A stretch of DNA of 64,000 nt from Mangifera indica (GCF_011075055.1 NC_058155.1:6339537-6403536); one strand, 5' to 3'. Numbered from the stretch's first letter, positions 1-13,400 are shown. Notes: generated by a model not told the origin, from the letters alone. Numbers and translations: made by a program.

Positions 1-3000
1 CTCTTAGTCCTGTTGCTGTTGTTCCAGCACCACCATGATGAACCTGCAAATTTGGGGCAATATATTTTCAACATTAATGGGATTTTATGCGCATAATTAT
101 AGAAAATTCACTTCCCCAACCTTAATTCTAATACCTAGTGAAATCAAAACCAAATTCACTTTTTATATAATGATTGTTGCTTTTCACAATAAATCTTGAT
201 ACTTGATCCCAACAGCTTGATAAGTTAATATGCTCTTTTAATCTCTTCTTTGTATAAATTTTCTAATACAGAGAGAGAAAGAATATTTAACAGCTTTTGT
301 ATTAATATTGCTTTTTCTTTCATTATGTAAAATTTAACTAATCACAATTCTCAACACTGAAGACCATTTTTTTTTTTTTTGATTTTCATGTTTAGAAAGA
401 TTCATTTATTGCTCCATGCTCTTCCCCTCTCACTAAATATATAGGCGGTGGTATCAGCCATCATAATTCTCTATCTGGTGAATTGCATCCATGTCCCAAA
501 GTTCACTTTAAGTTTAGAAGACTTACCACTGCTGAACATTGAGGAAACAACCAATCATGAGGACAGTCCTCAACAAGGAAAATATTATCAGGAACTTCTG
601 TCACTGCACAATGTGAAATATATTGTAAGAAAAATTATGCAGGCCTATTTATCGTAAAAAATGGGAACAAACTTGTGCACTTATATTCTTAAACATACAA
701 TTAATATAATTAACAAGTTCTTATTGACTTAGATGAAAAGCCAAAATATGCTAATGCTTGGCTGCTGCAATCACTAGGAAAAAAGTTCTAAAAATGATAT
801 TACTCATTCACGACAATCTTCATTTGTAGAATGCTAAAATTACTATTACCGTCAAAACACTAGAATAATGAAGTCATATGTTTTCTCAAGGATTATTAGT
901 AAGTTTGATCTTTACCATTCAATAAGGGCCAGATTTGAGCTGAGCCAAGCTCGAGCTCGAGCTCTTCGAACTCCCCTCAAAGTTGTTCAAGCTTGAGTTC
1001 AGTTATAGTGCTGATCAAGCCAAGCTCAAAAAATGTTTAAACGATATCGTTTTTATGTATATTAATCAAAATTATATCATTTTAGTCGATTCATATGAAA
1101 ATTTTCCAGACTCACGAACTTGACGAATCGAACACCCCTCAAGCTCAAACTTGAAAATATTTAACTCTCAGGCTCGAGCTTGAGCTCGAGCTCGCTTGAG
1201 CCGAGTTCATTTTCGAGCTCGAACAAACTCGACTCGAATCCAACATTCAATTATGTAATGGATATAGTTTAAACAATGAAAATGAACTCTAAAAGTACTC
1301 ATAGAGTTTAATATTATATGCAAATGCCCAACAATGGTATTTTAAGCTCTAATATGCCCAATCATGTGTAAGGCATGTGGAATCAATACAACCACAACCA
1401 TGAACATAACCCTTTCTATAACTTTATTAAGAAGACAAGGGATTCAACTTAAAGGCAACTTGGTAAATTAGGCTCTGATATTGTAGTTGCTAGTAAAAAC
1501 ATATTAGAATGGGAATTCTACTAATAAAATGATGAAAGACAACTGACCTATAGTAGTAATTATAGAACAAAAATAGAATGGGATTTCTATTCCTAACAAG
1601 AACTTATAACCAACCCCATTATGAATATGTATTATGAATAATTGGAGGTTCATCAACCCAAATACTATGATAGATAATATATTCTTCAATCATGCAGTGA
1701 GAATTTGTTGCGAATTCGAATTGTACAGTTGGCACTTATTGATTGTAAAGGAACAATTTTGAATTTTGTATTAAATGTAATGAAGTTTATTGATGGAAAG
1801 AATAAAGATTAAGAACCTAATATCTTCAGTGCTCTCCTAAGATATTGTTGGTGGTGCTCCACCTCCCAGAATAAAATACTACATTTAAATTAGATTCTCA
1901 AATGCTCATCCTAATCCTCCCGAAAACCCTACTATTTATTGAATTTAGAACATAACCCTAATTGTACTCCTAACCTAATTGGTAATATTGTTTAATTTAA
2001 ATACTAATTCCTAAAAAACTAAAATTCCTAATTGATAATGTGCTCTTACTAATATTTCTAATGAAAACCTAACATCATAAATTACTAATTTTCTTAAATT
2101 ACCTAAGGGGCTAACACATCCTCACCCTTAACAACAGCCTTGTCCCCAAGGCTATATTACGAAAAGTCAGGTTCCCTGGCAACAGTTCAAGGCCCAGCAG
2201 CTTGTTGACATTCCACTCACAAATTGGTGAAGGAGGTGGCTGCTTGGTAAATAAGCCAGTGTTGACATGCATTTGGTTGACTGAGGACAGTAACTTGATG
2301 AAGGGGGGCTATATACATTGGTGAGGTTGGACCGTAAGAGGGTTGTGAAATTATTTGTTGTAGGTAATTTTGGTAATGATCCAGGGTTGGATCTGTGAAG
2401 CGTGGGCTGTGGGTGATATGCGAGTGATCTGTTGATATGTAATATAGAGTGGATAGGTAGTGATGTTGATGGAATTGGCTAGGTGGATGGTGGGTAGTGC
2501 GCGGAGCCAATTGTGATTCTGGTGATGGCTAAGTGGTGCAGCTGGAATCATGGCTTGCTGGACAAAATGGACTGTCGATTGTTCATCGACAGAAGTGGAT
2601 CCGGTGATCCCTTGTTGTTCGGTTAGGTTATTCCCCAATACCGCCAACAGAGTCAACATCTCCACAATCCGCTGCTCCACTCAGATTTCTGCCTGGCTTT
2701 CTAAAATTGATTATTGTGTTCATTTTGCTTCTGTTCTCACAATTATTTTAATTCCTGAAATTCTTTCTCAATGCTTCTACCCAATCGTCCATTCTGATAT
2801 TGACTATAGATTTTGGATCGTCAGCTCTGATATCATTTATTGTGAACATGGATTGTATGGTTGACACTTATTGATCATAAAGAAACAATTTTGAATTTTG
2901 CATTGAATGTATTGAATTTTATTGAAGGAAAGAATAAAGATTACAATCAAGAAACTAATATCTTCAACACTTTGCCAAGAGATTACCGATGGTGCTCTAC

Positions 3001-6000
3001 CTCCCGGTATACAACACTACACTAAAATTAGATTCCCAAATGCTCATCCTAATACTCCCTTACACCCCAGTATTTATTGAATTAAATATCTATCCCTAAT
3101 TGGACTCCTAATCTTAATTGGTAAAATTATTTAATTTCAATAATAATTCCTAATAAACTAATGTTCCTAATTGATAATATATTCCTAGTAATAATACAAA
3201 TTAAAACCTAATATCGTAAATTACTCGAGAGGCCAAATAGAATTTGATATATCAATAAGTGAGTAAAATACAATGGCAAATAAAAAGGATACTTACAACT
3301 TCCAAGATCTCCCCAACCTCGGTCAACTACTCCTCTTTGTCCCGTATCTTTTAGTGCCTCCAATATAACATTTGTAGTTTTCTTGGGATCATCAAGAGGC
3401 TAAGAAGCAAGTAGGAAAAAAAAAATAATATTACATGTTTATAAGTAGATGGTCATTTTAATAATCAACCAATCAATAATAAGTGACAAAAACATATATG
3501 AGTTCTGATCAACAAATGTGAGGTGCAAAATGCAAACCGAATTGAAGACTGCTTAATTCACAAATGATATAAGAGTAGACCAGCTGGGAATATAAATTAT
3601 ATGCTGAGGTTTAGAAATAATTTCATAATATTTCATCAAATTCAAGGGAAAATATGATTTCGTGAAGCTATAGCAGATGACAGACAAATCACGTCACAAT
3701 ATAAATCAATTAGCAAAGATATCAGTAAGGTCATCTACCATGCTACCAAACCCAATATATATAGGTTCTGGTCCCTTTTCAATCCATTGAACAAAATCTT
3801 CCTGTGGCTGATACTTCGACCCAAGGTTTAGGAAACAATATCCAACAACATCAACTAGAGGTCCCCAATCTGCAAGTAGTTAATTGAAGTCAACTTGTCA
3901 AAGCTGTAAATATAGAAGGCATAAATATTTGCATAGGTATATAAAAGAATATAAGTAAGACCTAGATAGGAAACTTAATGTATCAACAGAAGTAACTAAT
4001 TCATATTGGAAGAACGCAAGAAGTTGATAGCAAACTAAGAAGATCAATTTTTTGGGAGTAGTGATAGCTTTAATGTTTTTGTCAAGAGAAGATATTGAGA
4101 ATGATACTATGTTCAAAAATTTCTCTATTCAAGTTCTCACCAATTAAAGAACTCACTCCAGAATGATAATAACATTATGATTTTTACGCCACACAATTTG
4201 TAGTGGTAAATTGTGCTGGTATTTAAACAACAAACAAGTTTGGAGATGCAAAATTGCAGCCATAGCATAACTACACAATATTGATATCAGAGAAGCCATA
4301 TACTTACACACACAAGCACATGCATGGAGATCTAATACATTGATAGTTCTATACTTCTGTTTTATACCAAACAAACTTTCAGCCATCAGGATGAATTTTA
4401 GTTTGAGAGTGGAAGTTCCCTGATAAAGTGAATTCTGCTCAGTGTAGACAGGATGTGATTTTTATTTTATAGGGTGAATAAATTGGATCTATATTAGGGT
4501 TAGACTTTATTGTTCTATCAGGCTAGAACCTAGGTAAACTAGACCTGGGGGAGATAAAATGAACTGTGTCAGCAGGTAAAACATTGACGTATTCAATGGT
4601 CCAATAGATTAAGATACACACTTCTAGAGGTGAATTAGTTTCCTCCATGCAAGTTACATCCATCGGAGCAAGAAAGAGCAAAGGAAGATGTAACATCTTA
4701 TATTACCATCCTCTATGCTGCTTAAGCAAAAGATTCACAAATATGCCAAGAAACACAGCATGATTCTGAATTTTAATACCATAGGAGCAATGGACACTCA
4801 TCCAGACAATAATTGATTGAGCATGAAGAAGAAAATACAACACCGATCAGAGCAAGATGTGGATCAATATATACATAAAAATAACTCTGTTGACCACAGT
4901 GAAAGACAGCCCAGTTTAAATGAACAAATATCAAGTTATAACATTGATGTGAAAGGGAAAAAGGCATCCCTACCACTTGGCTTTGGCACAAGATGAGGAC
5001 TCCACATATAGCCAGTTGGTAAATGAGTTATTGATCCATTGTATGTACTGAAGTATGCAATAGGAGGAAGCTTCAACTTTTTTTTCCTGAAGTCATTAAT
5101 ATAACTCCTTATGCCCCACCATATCAGTAAATCCACTACTATATATGAAAGCTGGATGAGAAAAGGACAAATGAACAGGTAAATTTGTCAATGAAGTAAT
5201 CAAGCATAACCAATAAAGTAATCAAAAATTCATATCAAACAGTAAACATACCCAATATCCAGCACTTTGGGGTACCCGTGCCAGTGGATGAGGAAACTCA
5301 TAAGTTGGCCTGCCTATTGAAAATAGAAGTAAGAAGGCATAACCGAAAATGAAATTTTGCATATAGTATCTTCTCAGTTGAATTGCACAACAAGTTTAAT
5401 ACGTTAGAGATTTAAACAGTATACTTATGCTTTATTAACAAGCAAGGATAATCAAACTCACGTCCATGGCATTGTGAAGAAAATGTGAAGCGGTACACCA
5501 AGAGCTTCAGCAACATGTGCATGCCCTGCCATCCAGAAACATGTTGAAATTTAATGTTGCACAAAAATATATATAAATATAAAACCCAATCAAATGGAGA
5601 AAAAGTAAACCAATTCCCCTCCCAAAATATTGGGATATCCAGATCTAATTTCAAAGGAATGTGAAACACTCATAAAACGCATACACAAGGTAGATGCACA
5701 TCTATCAAATTTCACATTTCTCTAGAATCATGAAAAAATTAGCACAGCAGTGATTCAAGGGATGATGATAATATTAAAGCAACACAGCATGTGAGAGAAT
5801 TCACCATAAGCAGGAGGATTTGCAATAATTGACTGAGCTCTAAAAGGTGCACCAGTTTCCATATCTGGCTCTGTGCATGCCGGCAAAAGAGATTCTATAA
5901 TGGCCTTCAGTTGCTTTCTTTGTACCGATATTTCTCCTGGTCCAGAAGGGATCAGACCTTTATTCCGGGCCATATCTAATATAAAAAACATAAGTGTTAA

Positions 6001-8781
6001 AACTTAAGAAAATACAAGGACAAAAAAGGATCCTACAAAGTGATCACTTAAAACAAAATGTAGTAGAACCAAAAGATACAAAAATTAAAAACAAAGAGAT
6101 CTCTAAATTGAAGAAATAATTGGAAAATAAAAAATAAAGCACAAAAACGAGAACAATCCCTTATTAGGACCTTACATCCAGCTAAAATCCGAGGATCACC
6201 ACCCAAAGGAAAAAACTCTACACCAGCTGACCTCACAAAATTTTTAAAGTTAGCATGTGTTGCCAACCGAACATGGTGACCAAACTCCTGAATGCCAAAA
6301 AAAAGAACCACATTAGATAACATCCTATCAAAAAGAACATATTAGAGAAACAGATGAAATACAGCAGAATACTGCAATTAAGTAATTCCTCGGCCTTCTG
6401 AATTATAAATTGCATAATGGAAGTGAACTATAATATGCATATCTTTGAAACCACGTATTTCTGAACACATAATACACTTGATCCATAGATTTTTTTTTTT
6501 TTCAGAGCACTTTAGTAGTCCTGATATGTAATTTATACATGTATTATGCCAGTATGAATCTAAAAGAAGCTGAACCTCTTGTACCACACCCTATCCCACA
6601 TCCTCTAAAGCTCAACCACAAATTAAACTAGTACCCTTGCCCACAACCCCCCAACAAGAAAAATCAATAAAAGTTCTTACCGACCACCAACTAAGCTATC
6701 CTTTTGGGAATTAAATGCCATATACTTATATATTGTGAATATGAACATGAGATGACAGAAACCAATGAAATAAGAACAGAATATCACAGTAAAAACAACA
6801 AAAAAGTGTTTAACACAATTTTTAGAAAGAAAAGGCAACAAGAGAACATAATTTATAGCATAGGAGAGAAAGATCAAAAATAAATAAATTACGTCAAACA
6901 TGCCTGAAGTCTCTTAGCCATAGCCAGGAATGTCTGTACATCTCCTCTTGTCCCAACAACAAGCATGGCAATCTTCAATCTTGGGATTGATTTTTTTAAT
7001 TCATAAAAACTGGTATTCTCAAAAGAGACAGGTGTCACTTCAACAGGCTGAAACTCTAATAGTTCTGAAGCTACAGGTTTGCCCTTATCTAAATCAACTT
7101 CAACTGTGCCATCATTTTGGATCCTGACTAGTTCCACAATCAGCTTTTTCTGAAGGGAAAAGATAAGAATAAATCCTAAACAATTAAAGGAATGAAAATA
7201 AAAGGAAATTCAAAACAATCGCAAGGACAGACACTGAGACAAGACAGAAATACAAAATAAGCACTGTTATGCATTCCTCAATAACATTAAAGGATGAGTG
7301 GCTCACACAAAGGCCACAATTAATGGTTCTATATGTAACAGAGCCAGCCATAACTTGTAATAAGCGAAGAAATGGATATGTAGCCACAGTCACCCAAGTT
7401 GCTAATTAAATGAATATATAACATCAGTAAATTTATAATGTCAAACTCTCCAGACACCCTAAATTGGTGTATAATGATGTAAAACAAGGCCAACATCATC
7501 CCCCCAAAAGTAAGTAAACAGGGAAAAGCATTCACAGTATGCAGTTACAGAAATGAATCCAATCCATGTTTCCAATGTATAAAAACTAGTTCATGACTTA
7601 TTTGCACTATGATGTATACCAGTGTTTGTGAAAAAGCAGGAATATGGAAAATCATAGTCTTGTGCATTCAGTTCTGTGTCTAACTGTTCAGGCTCTCATG
7701 AGCAAGGGCATAAAACTTGTCAAATGCATGTAATTTTGTACCTTTTCACGCTCTGATAGTCTGTCCAATTTCAGGTCATGCCTTGGTACCGTCTTCTTTT
7801 CTGTCAAGGACCTTGAATATATGATCTCATCATCATCAACTAATGGATTGTCACGAGAAGTTATAGGTGCAGTGGTGCAATGATCCAAGCCTTCAAGAAT
7901 AGATTTTTAGCATCAGTGAATATAATAATAAACTTTGTATTAAAGGAAAACAAAAAATTCCTCAATTATTTAGCAGCTTCTTTACGCAGAACAGTCAACA
8001 AAAAATATATTGAAAGTTGAAGGATTCAGTGCTAAGCTATTACCAAAATAACCTAAAGAAAGACAGCACAAAGTGCAATTCTAGTATTACTAATAGGTGA
8101 CCTCAAATTTAGAAACGAATATAGAATACAAACAAGCAATCTATATTCTCCACGATATTACTAGTTAATCACTTCAATAGAATGTCAGCACTCTAATTAT
8201 ATATTGCTAATCTTACAGTCACTTTCTTCTAGCTCAGATAAAGTAGTAACAAAAAACTAGATCCACTTACACGCTATAGTTCTGTAATAGATCTTCAGTG
8301 CACTTTAGCAAAACACATTTTAGGCCATCATTTAAAATTCATCCATCCAATTCAGTACCAGAACTTAACTAATAATGATAAGTTGTTGATACCTAATTTC
8401 ACATCCAGAGAGAAAGCTATTATGAAGTGTTACTTCAAAAAGAGGACAACATCAATTACAACCTGTAATGCATATAAAAGAACAAAGGGAACTACAATTA
8501 AGAGTCACTGGGCACTAACCTCGTCGAGGTGAAGAACTAACACTCCAGTCTCTAGCCTTGAAAATCTCCAAAACTGATGGCTGCTTTGATGAACTTGTCC
8601 CCTGATTTTCTTCCTCACCAAATGAGCCTGCACTGGAGTCTTCTTCTGATGACAAATAATCCACTTTGATTGATTCATCAGCCCCATCAGTCTGCTCCAA
8701 CTCCTTTAATTTCTTGTTCCGGCTAACACTTTCCCCCTTCTCTGAATTTTGTAATGGATGATTAAACCCATTGCTCCCCAT
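1..8781 (-). CDS. Sterol 3-beta-glucosyltransferase (UGT80 type), 3' end outside window
   Basis: Transfers glucose from UDP-glucose to the 3-OH of membrane sterols (GT1 family, UGT80A/B-like). Exons, first to last: 8520-8781, 7742-7890, 6904-7149, 6176-6287, 5805-5975, 5462-5525, 5252-5309, 4974-5151, 3739-3869, 3297-3399, 527-603, 1-43 (continues beyond the window). All phases join and give 531 residues so far. The Ser/Glu-rich N-terminus (residues 1-137) is followed by the glycosyltransferase N-domain with VVGTRGDVQ (about 201-209), then THANFKNFV, GGDPRILAGY, EALGVPLHIFFTMPWT, EDCPHDWLFPQCSAV, and the donor-binding VHHGGAGTTATGL at 518-530. The start is the ATG at 8781 (MGSNGFNHP); the reading frame extends upstream without another ATG. 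Intron 3 has a GC donor. The 2.7-kb intron 11 holds a complete small LTR element and a GAGCTCGA-type repeat. Family assignment is firm; the A versus B subtype is not decided. Confidence 0.93.
928..1243. repeat. Dispersed GAGCTCGA-type repeat, copy 1 (in intron 11)
   Basis: The ends are rich in GAGCTCGA/GAGCTTGA words in opposite orientations, around an AT-rich core containing AACGATATCGTTTTT. Outer ends are roughly inverted (GATTTGAGCTGAGCC against GATTCGAGTCGAG read from the other side). Similar sequences occur at about 29503-29791 and 62236-62590, so this is a dispersed family, probably a MITE-like non-autonomous DNA element. Ends are approximate. Confidence 0.6.
1706..3239 (-). mobile_element. 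Small non-autonomous LTR retrotransposon in intron 11, TSD GAATT
   Basis: Two direct LTRs (1706-2118 and 2841-3239, about 400 bp each) share long stretches such as ATTTATTGAATT and AATGCTCATCCTAAT. On the minus strand the element starts TGTG (decayed to TATT in the 5' LTR) and ends AACA/CACA. A primer-binding site TGATATCAGAGC, close to the initiator-Met tRNA form TGGTATCAGAGC, lies at 2824-2835 just inside the 5' LTR. A purine tract AAGGGTGAGGA (2129-2119) precedes the 3' LTR. Flanks 1701-1705 and 3240-3244 are both GAATT. The internal part is only 722 bp, with antisense open frames and no recognisable pol, so it is a non-autonomous element. Confidence 0.88.
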
Positions 8782-9640
8782 TTTACAAACCACAGCTTCA
8801 ATAACTAAACTCCGCCAGCCCCCAAATTTCAATTCTCGGCACCCAACTTTTTTCAATTTAACAGCACTTATTAAAACTCAAAAAGTGCAATACTACAGTA
8901 AAGAACCAAACATACAGCTCTAAAGCCCTCTAACAATGCGTCATAATTCTAAAGCAATCATTCATACCAAATCCTCCATCTCAACCAGCAATAATCGGTG
9001 ACTTACTAAACTCACAACTCTAAAACCCTTCAATAAAAAATTCCGACATTCAACCCATATTCACTAATTCTTAATCAAGAAGTAAAACCAAAAGAACCCA
9101 GAAACTTTGACACGTTGAGCAACAATTCCCACTTGCCAGAATCAGAATTCAAAGACGGCTCAGAAATATAGTATTGGAATCATTAACTTTATATAAATGC
9201 TAAACAATACTTAACCCCATCAAGCAAACAAACAAACCAGCACACACCCGCCAGTCAATCAAACCGCTAGAACGTTAGGTGAAGTCAAAACTTAAAGATC
9301 ATTAGACACTAACTGAATGCAAGAATCGTCTAACTAAAGTAAAAACTTCGCCTTTTTCACGACAAGAATGAAGCAAGGCACATGACAACTGGAATTGATA
9401 GTTAGGTATTCAAAAATATAGTCAAAACAAACAAACAAACAAACAAAATACCCTCATAAATTACTTGCACAACAGCAACCAAAGTACTTGAAAGAACTCC
9501 TTTCTTTTTCCTCAACAGAGCGCAATTCAGTTTTAGCATGAAACTTGGTTAATCACAGTGTTTCAAAACGGAAGGTTGGAGAGACTACAGAGATAAGAAC
9601 TGTAGAGGGAGCAAGTAGGAAAAAAATTGATATTATAAAA
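8782..9640 (-). promoter_or_regulatory. 5' leader and proximal promoter of the sterol glucosyltransferase
   Basis: This is the non-coding stretch upstream of the ATG at 8781. No reading frame of note is seen on either strand. It is less AT-rich than the spacer that starts near 9650, which fits transcribed leader plus promoter. I cannot place the transcription start or say whether a leader intron is present. A short AAAC tandem run lies near 9425-9447. Confidence 0.35.
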
Positions 9641-9649
9641 TTAAAACAT

Positions 9650-11270
9650 CATTTTAGAAAAGGGCAAAATTTTTGAATTAAATGTATTGTCTAATTACTA
9701 AATTAATATCCATTACAAGCTGTAGATTTAATGGAATGCAAAACCGAAGTCAGTACAGGTGGGAATGGCCTAATTTAATACGGTTTAAGAAATTTTTTTA
9801 AATAAATTAAAAAATTTTAAATTAAATTTTATCATTTTAAAATTTAAAACAAATTAAATTAAACTAAAAACATTTCAAATGTTTTGTTTATAATAAATAA
9901 TAATAAAATTATAGATATTTAGAGCATAAAATATACATAAAATAATATATAAAAAAATGATAAATTAAATATAAAAATAAATAAGATATCTAATTATTTA
10001 TTAAAAATTTCTTTGTAACATATATATATATATATATATATTAAAAATATTATAACTTATAGTTTAGTTTGGTTTAAAAATTATTTAAACTTTAACTTAA
10101 ATTATAAAGTTTTTTTAATTTGTTAATCAAAATTAAATTATAATTTTTGAATAATTTAGTTTAATTTTATGATTTGAGTTGCATTATACTATACTTTAAA
10201 GTCTGCCTCGCAATCATAATGCCTAAGAAGGGCTACTTGGTCATTGCGTACACACATCTTTCAAATATTAAAAAATATCTTTAAACCTAAATTCTTTTAA
10301 TCAAATTTTAACTATAAAATAATATTATTTATGTATAATAATAAAATTATATATACTTATTTTAAATATATATATATATATTTATATGTGTTATCATGTA
10401 ATCAGATAAGTTTAAATTAAAAATAGAATAACACATAATTATATAATAACATATATAATAACAATTATATCTTAGATAAAATAAACTTACCAAACAAGAT
10501 AAATAATTTAACAATAATACCTCTAGACCTAATTTTTTAATTGAATTATATGTAACAGGTTTCATTGGAATGAATAAAATTTAAAAATAAATGTCAAACA
10601 TATATGATTATATACGATAAGTTATGTATTAATTAAAAGAGTAAAATATTATTTAATGCAACTTATATATAAATTTTCTACTAAAGTTATAATTGATTTG
10701 AACTATTTTGAGTTTGACTTGATTGTGTATATATCAAGTTTGACTTTGATAAACTCAAGATTTAAAAGCTCAATTTTGAAGTAAAAATAATTGATTTAAA
10801 TTTGATTAAAAAATTATAATTAAATTTTCTAATTTATATATTTAAAATAAAATAATAAGATTTGAAAGGTAAGTATAATTTTTCAAATTTGAATCCGTTG
10901 CTACTTGTGTTTTGCCAAAACGTGCGCTAGAAATAGTTAGTGACAGTAATTAAAATGACTTTAAAAACACGTGCAATGCCAGTAAGTAATGGCATGTTAG
11001 GACAGCGGCCAGCCTCGTTGGCAGGCAGACGCGCTGTTCTAACGCCGTCAATCAAGCTAGAACAACCTTACCGGCTAGACTTAAGCCTACTTTCGTCGCA
11101 AAAATTAATATCTAATATAAACACAACTTTAAATTCTAATCAAGATTCAAGAATATTCACCCGGTACTGATACCGAATCATTGATTTTAATTTTAATTAT
11201 TAGTTTTCCTAATAGAAAATTAACAAATCTGATGGTGGTCAACAATAGTTGTACAGCCTTACTTTTAGCT
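9650..11270. other. AT-rich intergenic spacer
   Basis: There is no supported gene. It contains a (TA)n run near 10019-10041. An AT-rich repeat copy lies around 10330-10480 (core ATCATGTAATCAGATAA followed by a TTTAAATTAAAAATA tract). A short, less AT-rich island at about 10930-11160 has a 76-codon open frame without recognisable similarity; I do not call it a gene. Confidence 0.5.
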
Positions 11271-11279
11271 ATCGTCCCT

Positions 11280-11945
11280 CATACTTTATAAGGGTCGGAG
11301 AATTATTTTTTATTTAAATTTTAATAAAATAATAAATATATATTTATGATTGCTAAAAATTTTAAATATTTATTCAAATTTTAGTTATTAAGATATATCC
11401 AAAATTTTTTCTTTAAAATTAAGAAATAAAATCATCATTTTATCAGTAATATTAAAATAATTAAAATTATATCTTAATTTTCTTTTTAGTTTATAAAACT
11501 AATGATTTATACCAAAATTAAGTTTAAAAAAATTTACTTTTCTCTTATAGGATACTAAACCTGAATCCGACTATTTTCATCAGTGAACGATAGCCCTATG
11601 ACAGATGAAGGACTCATCGTTGTCTAGAGGATGACTAGCATCATCTATACTAGATGACATGAAGGACAACATTGGTCCTTTAACAAAGTTCGAGGCCTCC
11701 GGTCATCTAAAGAAAAAAAATCTAAGGATTTGAAGGGAAAAAAGTCAAATTGAGATTTGAAAGTGAAATGTTAATTTTTAAAACTTAAAGGAAAATGAGA
11801 TAAAATTATATATTTTTAATATTATTATTAAATAATAATTTTATCTTTATATTTAACGATAATTTTAACAGAAGTTTAAGGATAAAAGAGTATTCGAGTT
11901 TTTCATCTATTGTAAGTATATTTTTAAGATTGAGATAAAACTTAT
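11280..11945. mobile_element. Decayed member of the GGCC-end foldback (Mutator-like) family
   Basis: Subterminal sequences match other members: AATAAAATCATCATTTTATC, TTTCTTTTTAGTTTATAAAACTAATGATTTAT on the left (compare 49890-49980), and GAGTTTTTCATC with AATAATTTTATCTTTATATTTAACG on the right (compare 22780-22850). Terminal GGCC ends and a target-site duplication are not recognisable, so limits are approximate and the copy looks old. Confidence 0.5.
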
Positions 11946-13074
11946 TATTATTATTATTATTATTTAGGTTAAAGAGTTGACATTTAAATTTAATTCATCA
12001 CCAAAATTTTGTTGTCATAGTATGTATGGGCTGTCTTTACGAGCCAAACAAATCATCACTGTCAAACACAATTAAAGAGAATTGAAAATTTAAAAGAAAA
12101 TAATTATCATTTTCCATGTCAAAAATAGTTGTCATCCCTTGTATGGGCAAGCAAGCTATCGCCAATTGTAAGGTCAGGCTAGCAATGAAACACCGCGAGA
12201 CCAGTTGCCCCGATCATTTCAGAATTAAATCAATCAGAGTCGTAATAAATTTAATATCAATTTCATAATTTTACTCATCCTTCTTCATAATGAATGAAAA
12301 CCTGTTAAGGATAAAATAGTCATTTTACATAAATTAAAAACAGTAAAAATAGTAAAATATCTCTTCCCTTCTCTCTCCCAACCCCACCAAACACCGTCAC
12401 CAAAAGCCCAATACAACCCAAACCCTTTTCCAATTGTAACCATTTATCCAGTTTTTCCTTCACTTTCTCAACCCTTATCCAAAAACCCAGAACCGCCTTA
12501 AAAATCCAGCCGAAGTGTTGATATTCTTTCGTTGTTTCTCCCCTCCCTTTCCTATTCCTCATCTTCATTAAAATTCCAACAGGTGATAGTGATGGTGAAT
12601 TATTGTTTCTAGGTATGATTGTTAGTTGATATCTCATCTAATTTGTCTGATACACGGTGCAAATTGTTGCATGGAGAAATCGATATCTCAACATAAATAA
12701 TCCAGAGGACACATCTTTCGCCACTCCACCTGGTTGTATGTATTATTATGTGATTAAATGATATTTTATATTTAATTAAAAAATATTTAATTATATAATA
12801 TCTAAATTATATATAAAAAATATGTACATATAGTTTTATTGATAAACAAATTATTATATTTCTTGCATAACTATCATGTAACTTGTAACCCAATGGAAAA
12901 AAAAAATACTTTATGGCAGAAACTAGCTGTTTGGGCTTTGGGTTTATGTCTCACACAGAAGGCCAATCCATGAAATGTGAACATTATATATTTTTCTGAA
13001 TAAATTATCAAAATTCATTGTAAAATTAAAACTATATAATACATACTTATAGTATGAAAGAAATTAAAAAAATA
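11946..13074. other. Intergenic spacer without recognisable gene
   Basis: AT-rich with short simple repeats (ATT triplets near 11947-11965). A pyrimidine-rich tract at about 12355-12500 gives a 105-codon frame on the minus strand; it is low complexity and has no family signature. Another copy of the AT-rich repeat lies near 12735-12850. Confidence 0.4.
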
Positions 13075-13400
13075 GGCCAAAAGACTTGTTCCTCTCCAAA
13101 GTATAGTAAAATTCTAAAGTCTCATCTTTCAACTTTTAAAAATCTAAGCATCTACCCATAAACAATTTTTTTGTTAAAAATTTCAATTAGAGTTAAGAGA
13201 AAAATTGTTATTTACTAAAATAATTTAAAAAATTAATGTTTTATTATATTTTTCTCCCAAGTTTAAAAACCTCACAATTTTTTTCCATCCAAAGTTTAAA
13301 AAATAATAATTTTCCACTAGGATTTTTTTCTCTTCTCTTCGTCGATGATTTGTTGTCTCTACCCATCAGTTGTCCTCCCTAATCCAATGTTAACTCATAC
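13075..13400. mobile_element. Left half of a foldback (Mutator-like) element
   Basis: Starts GGCCAAAAGACTTGTTCC, matching the terminal GGCCAAAGGACT of the intact copies. It carries the subterminal TTTTATTATATTTTTCTCCCAAG and the internal TCTTCGTCGATGA-type sequence. No matching right end is seen before copia-like sequence begins, so the element is truncated or interrupted. Confidence 0.5.

Noticed and set aside
2217..2864. Three overlapping frames of 97-109 codons on both strands
   Set aside because: They lie inside the small LTR element between its LTRs and show no gag, pol or cellular domain.
8782..8856. Upstream extension of the sterol glucosyltransferase reading frame
   Set aside because: It has no ATG, so the start at 8781 was kept.
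12320..12637. 105-codon minus-strand frame
   Set aside because: It is the complement of a pyrimidine-rich tract in AT-rich spacer and has no domain or splice context.
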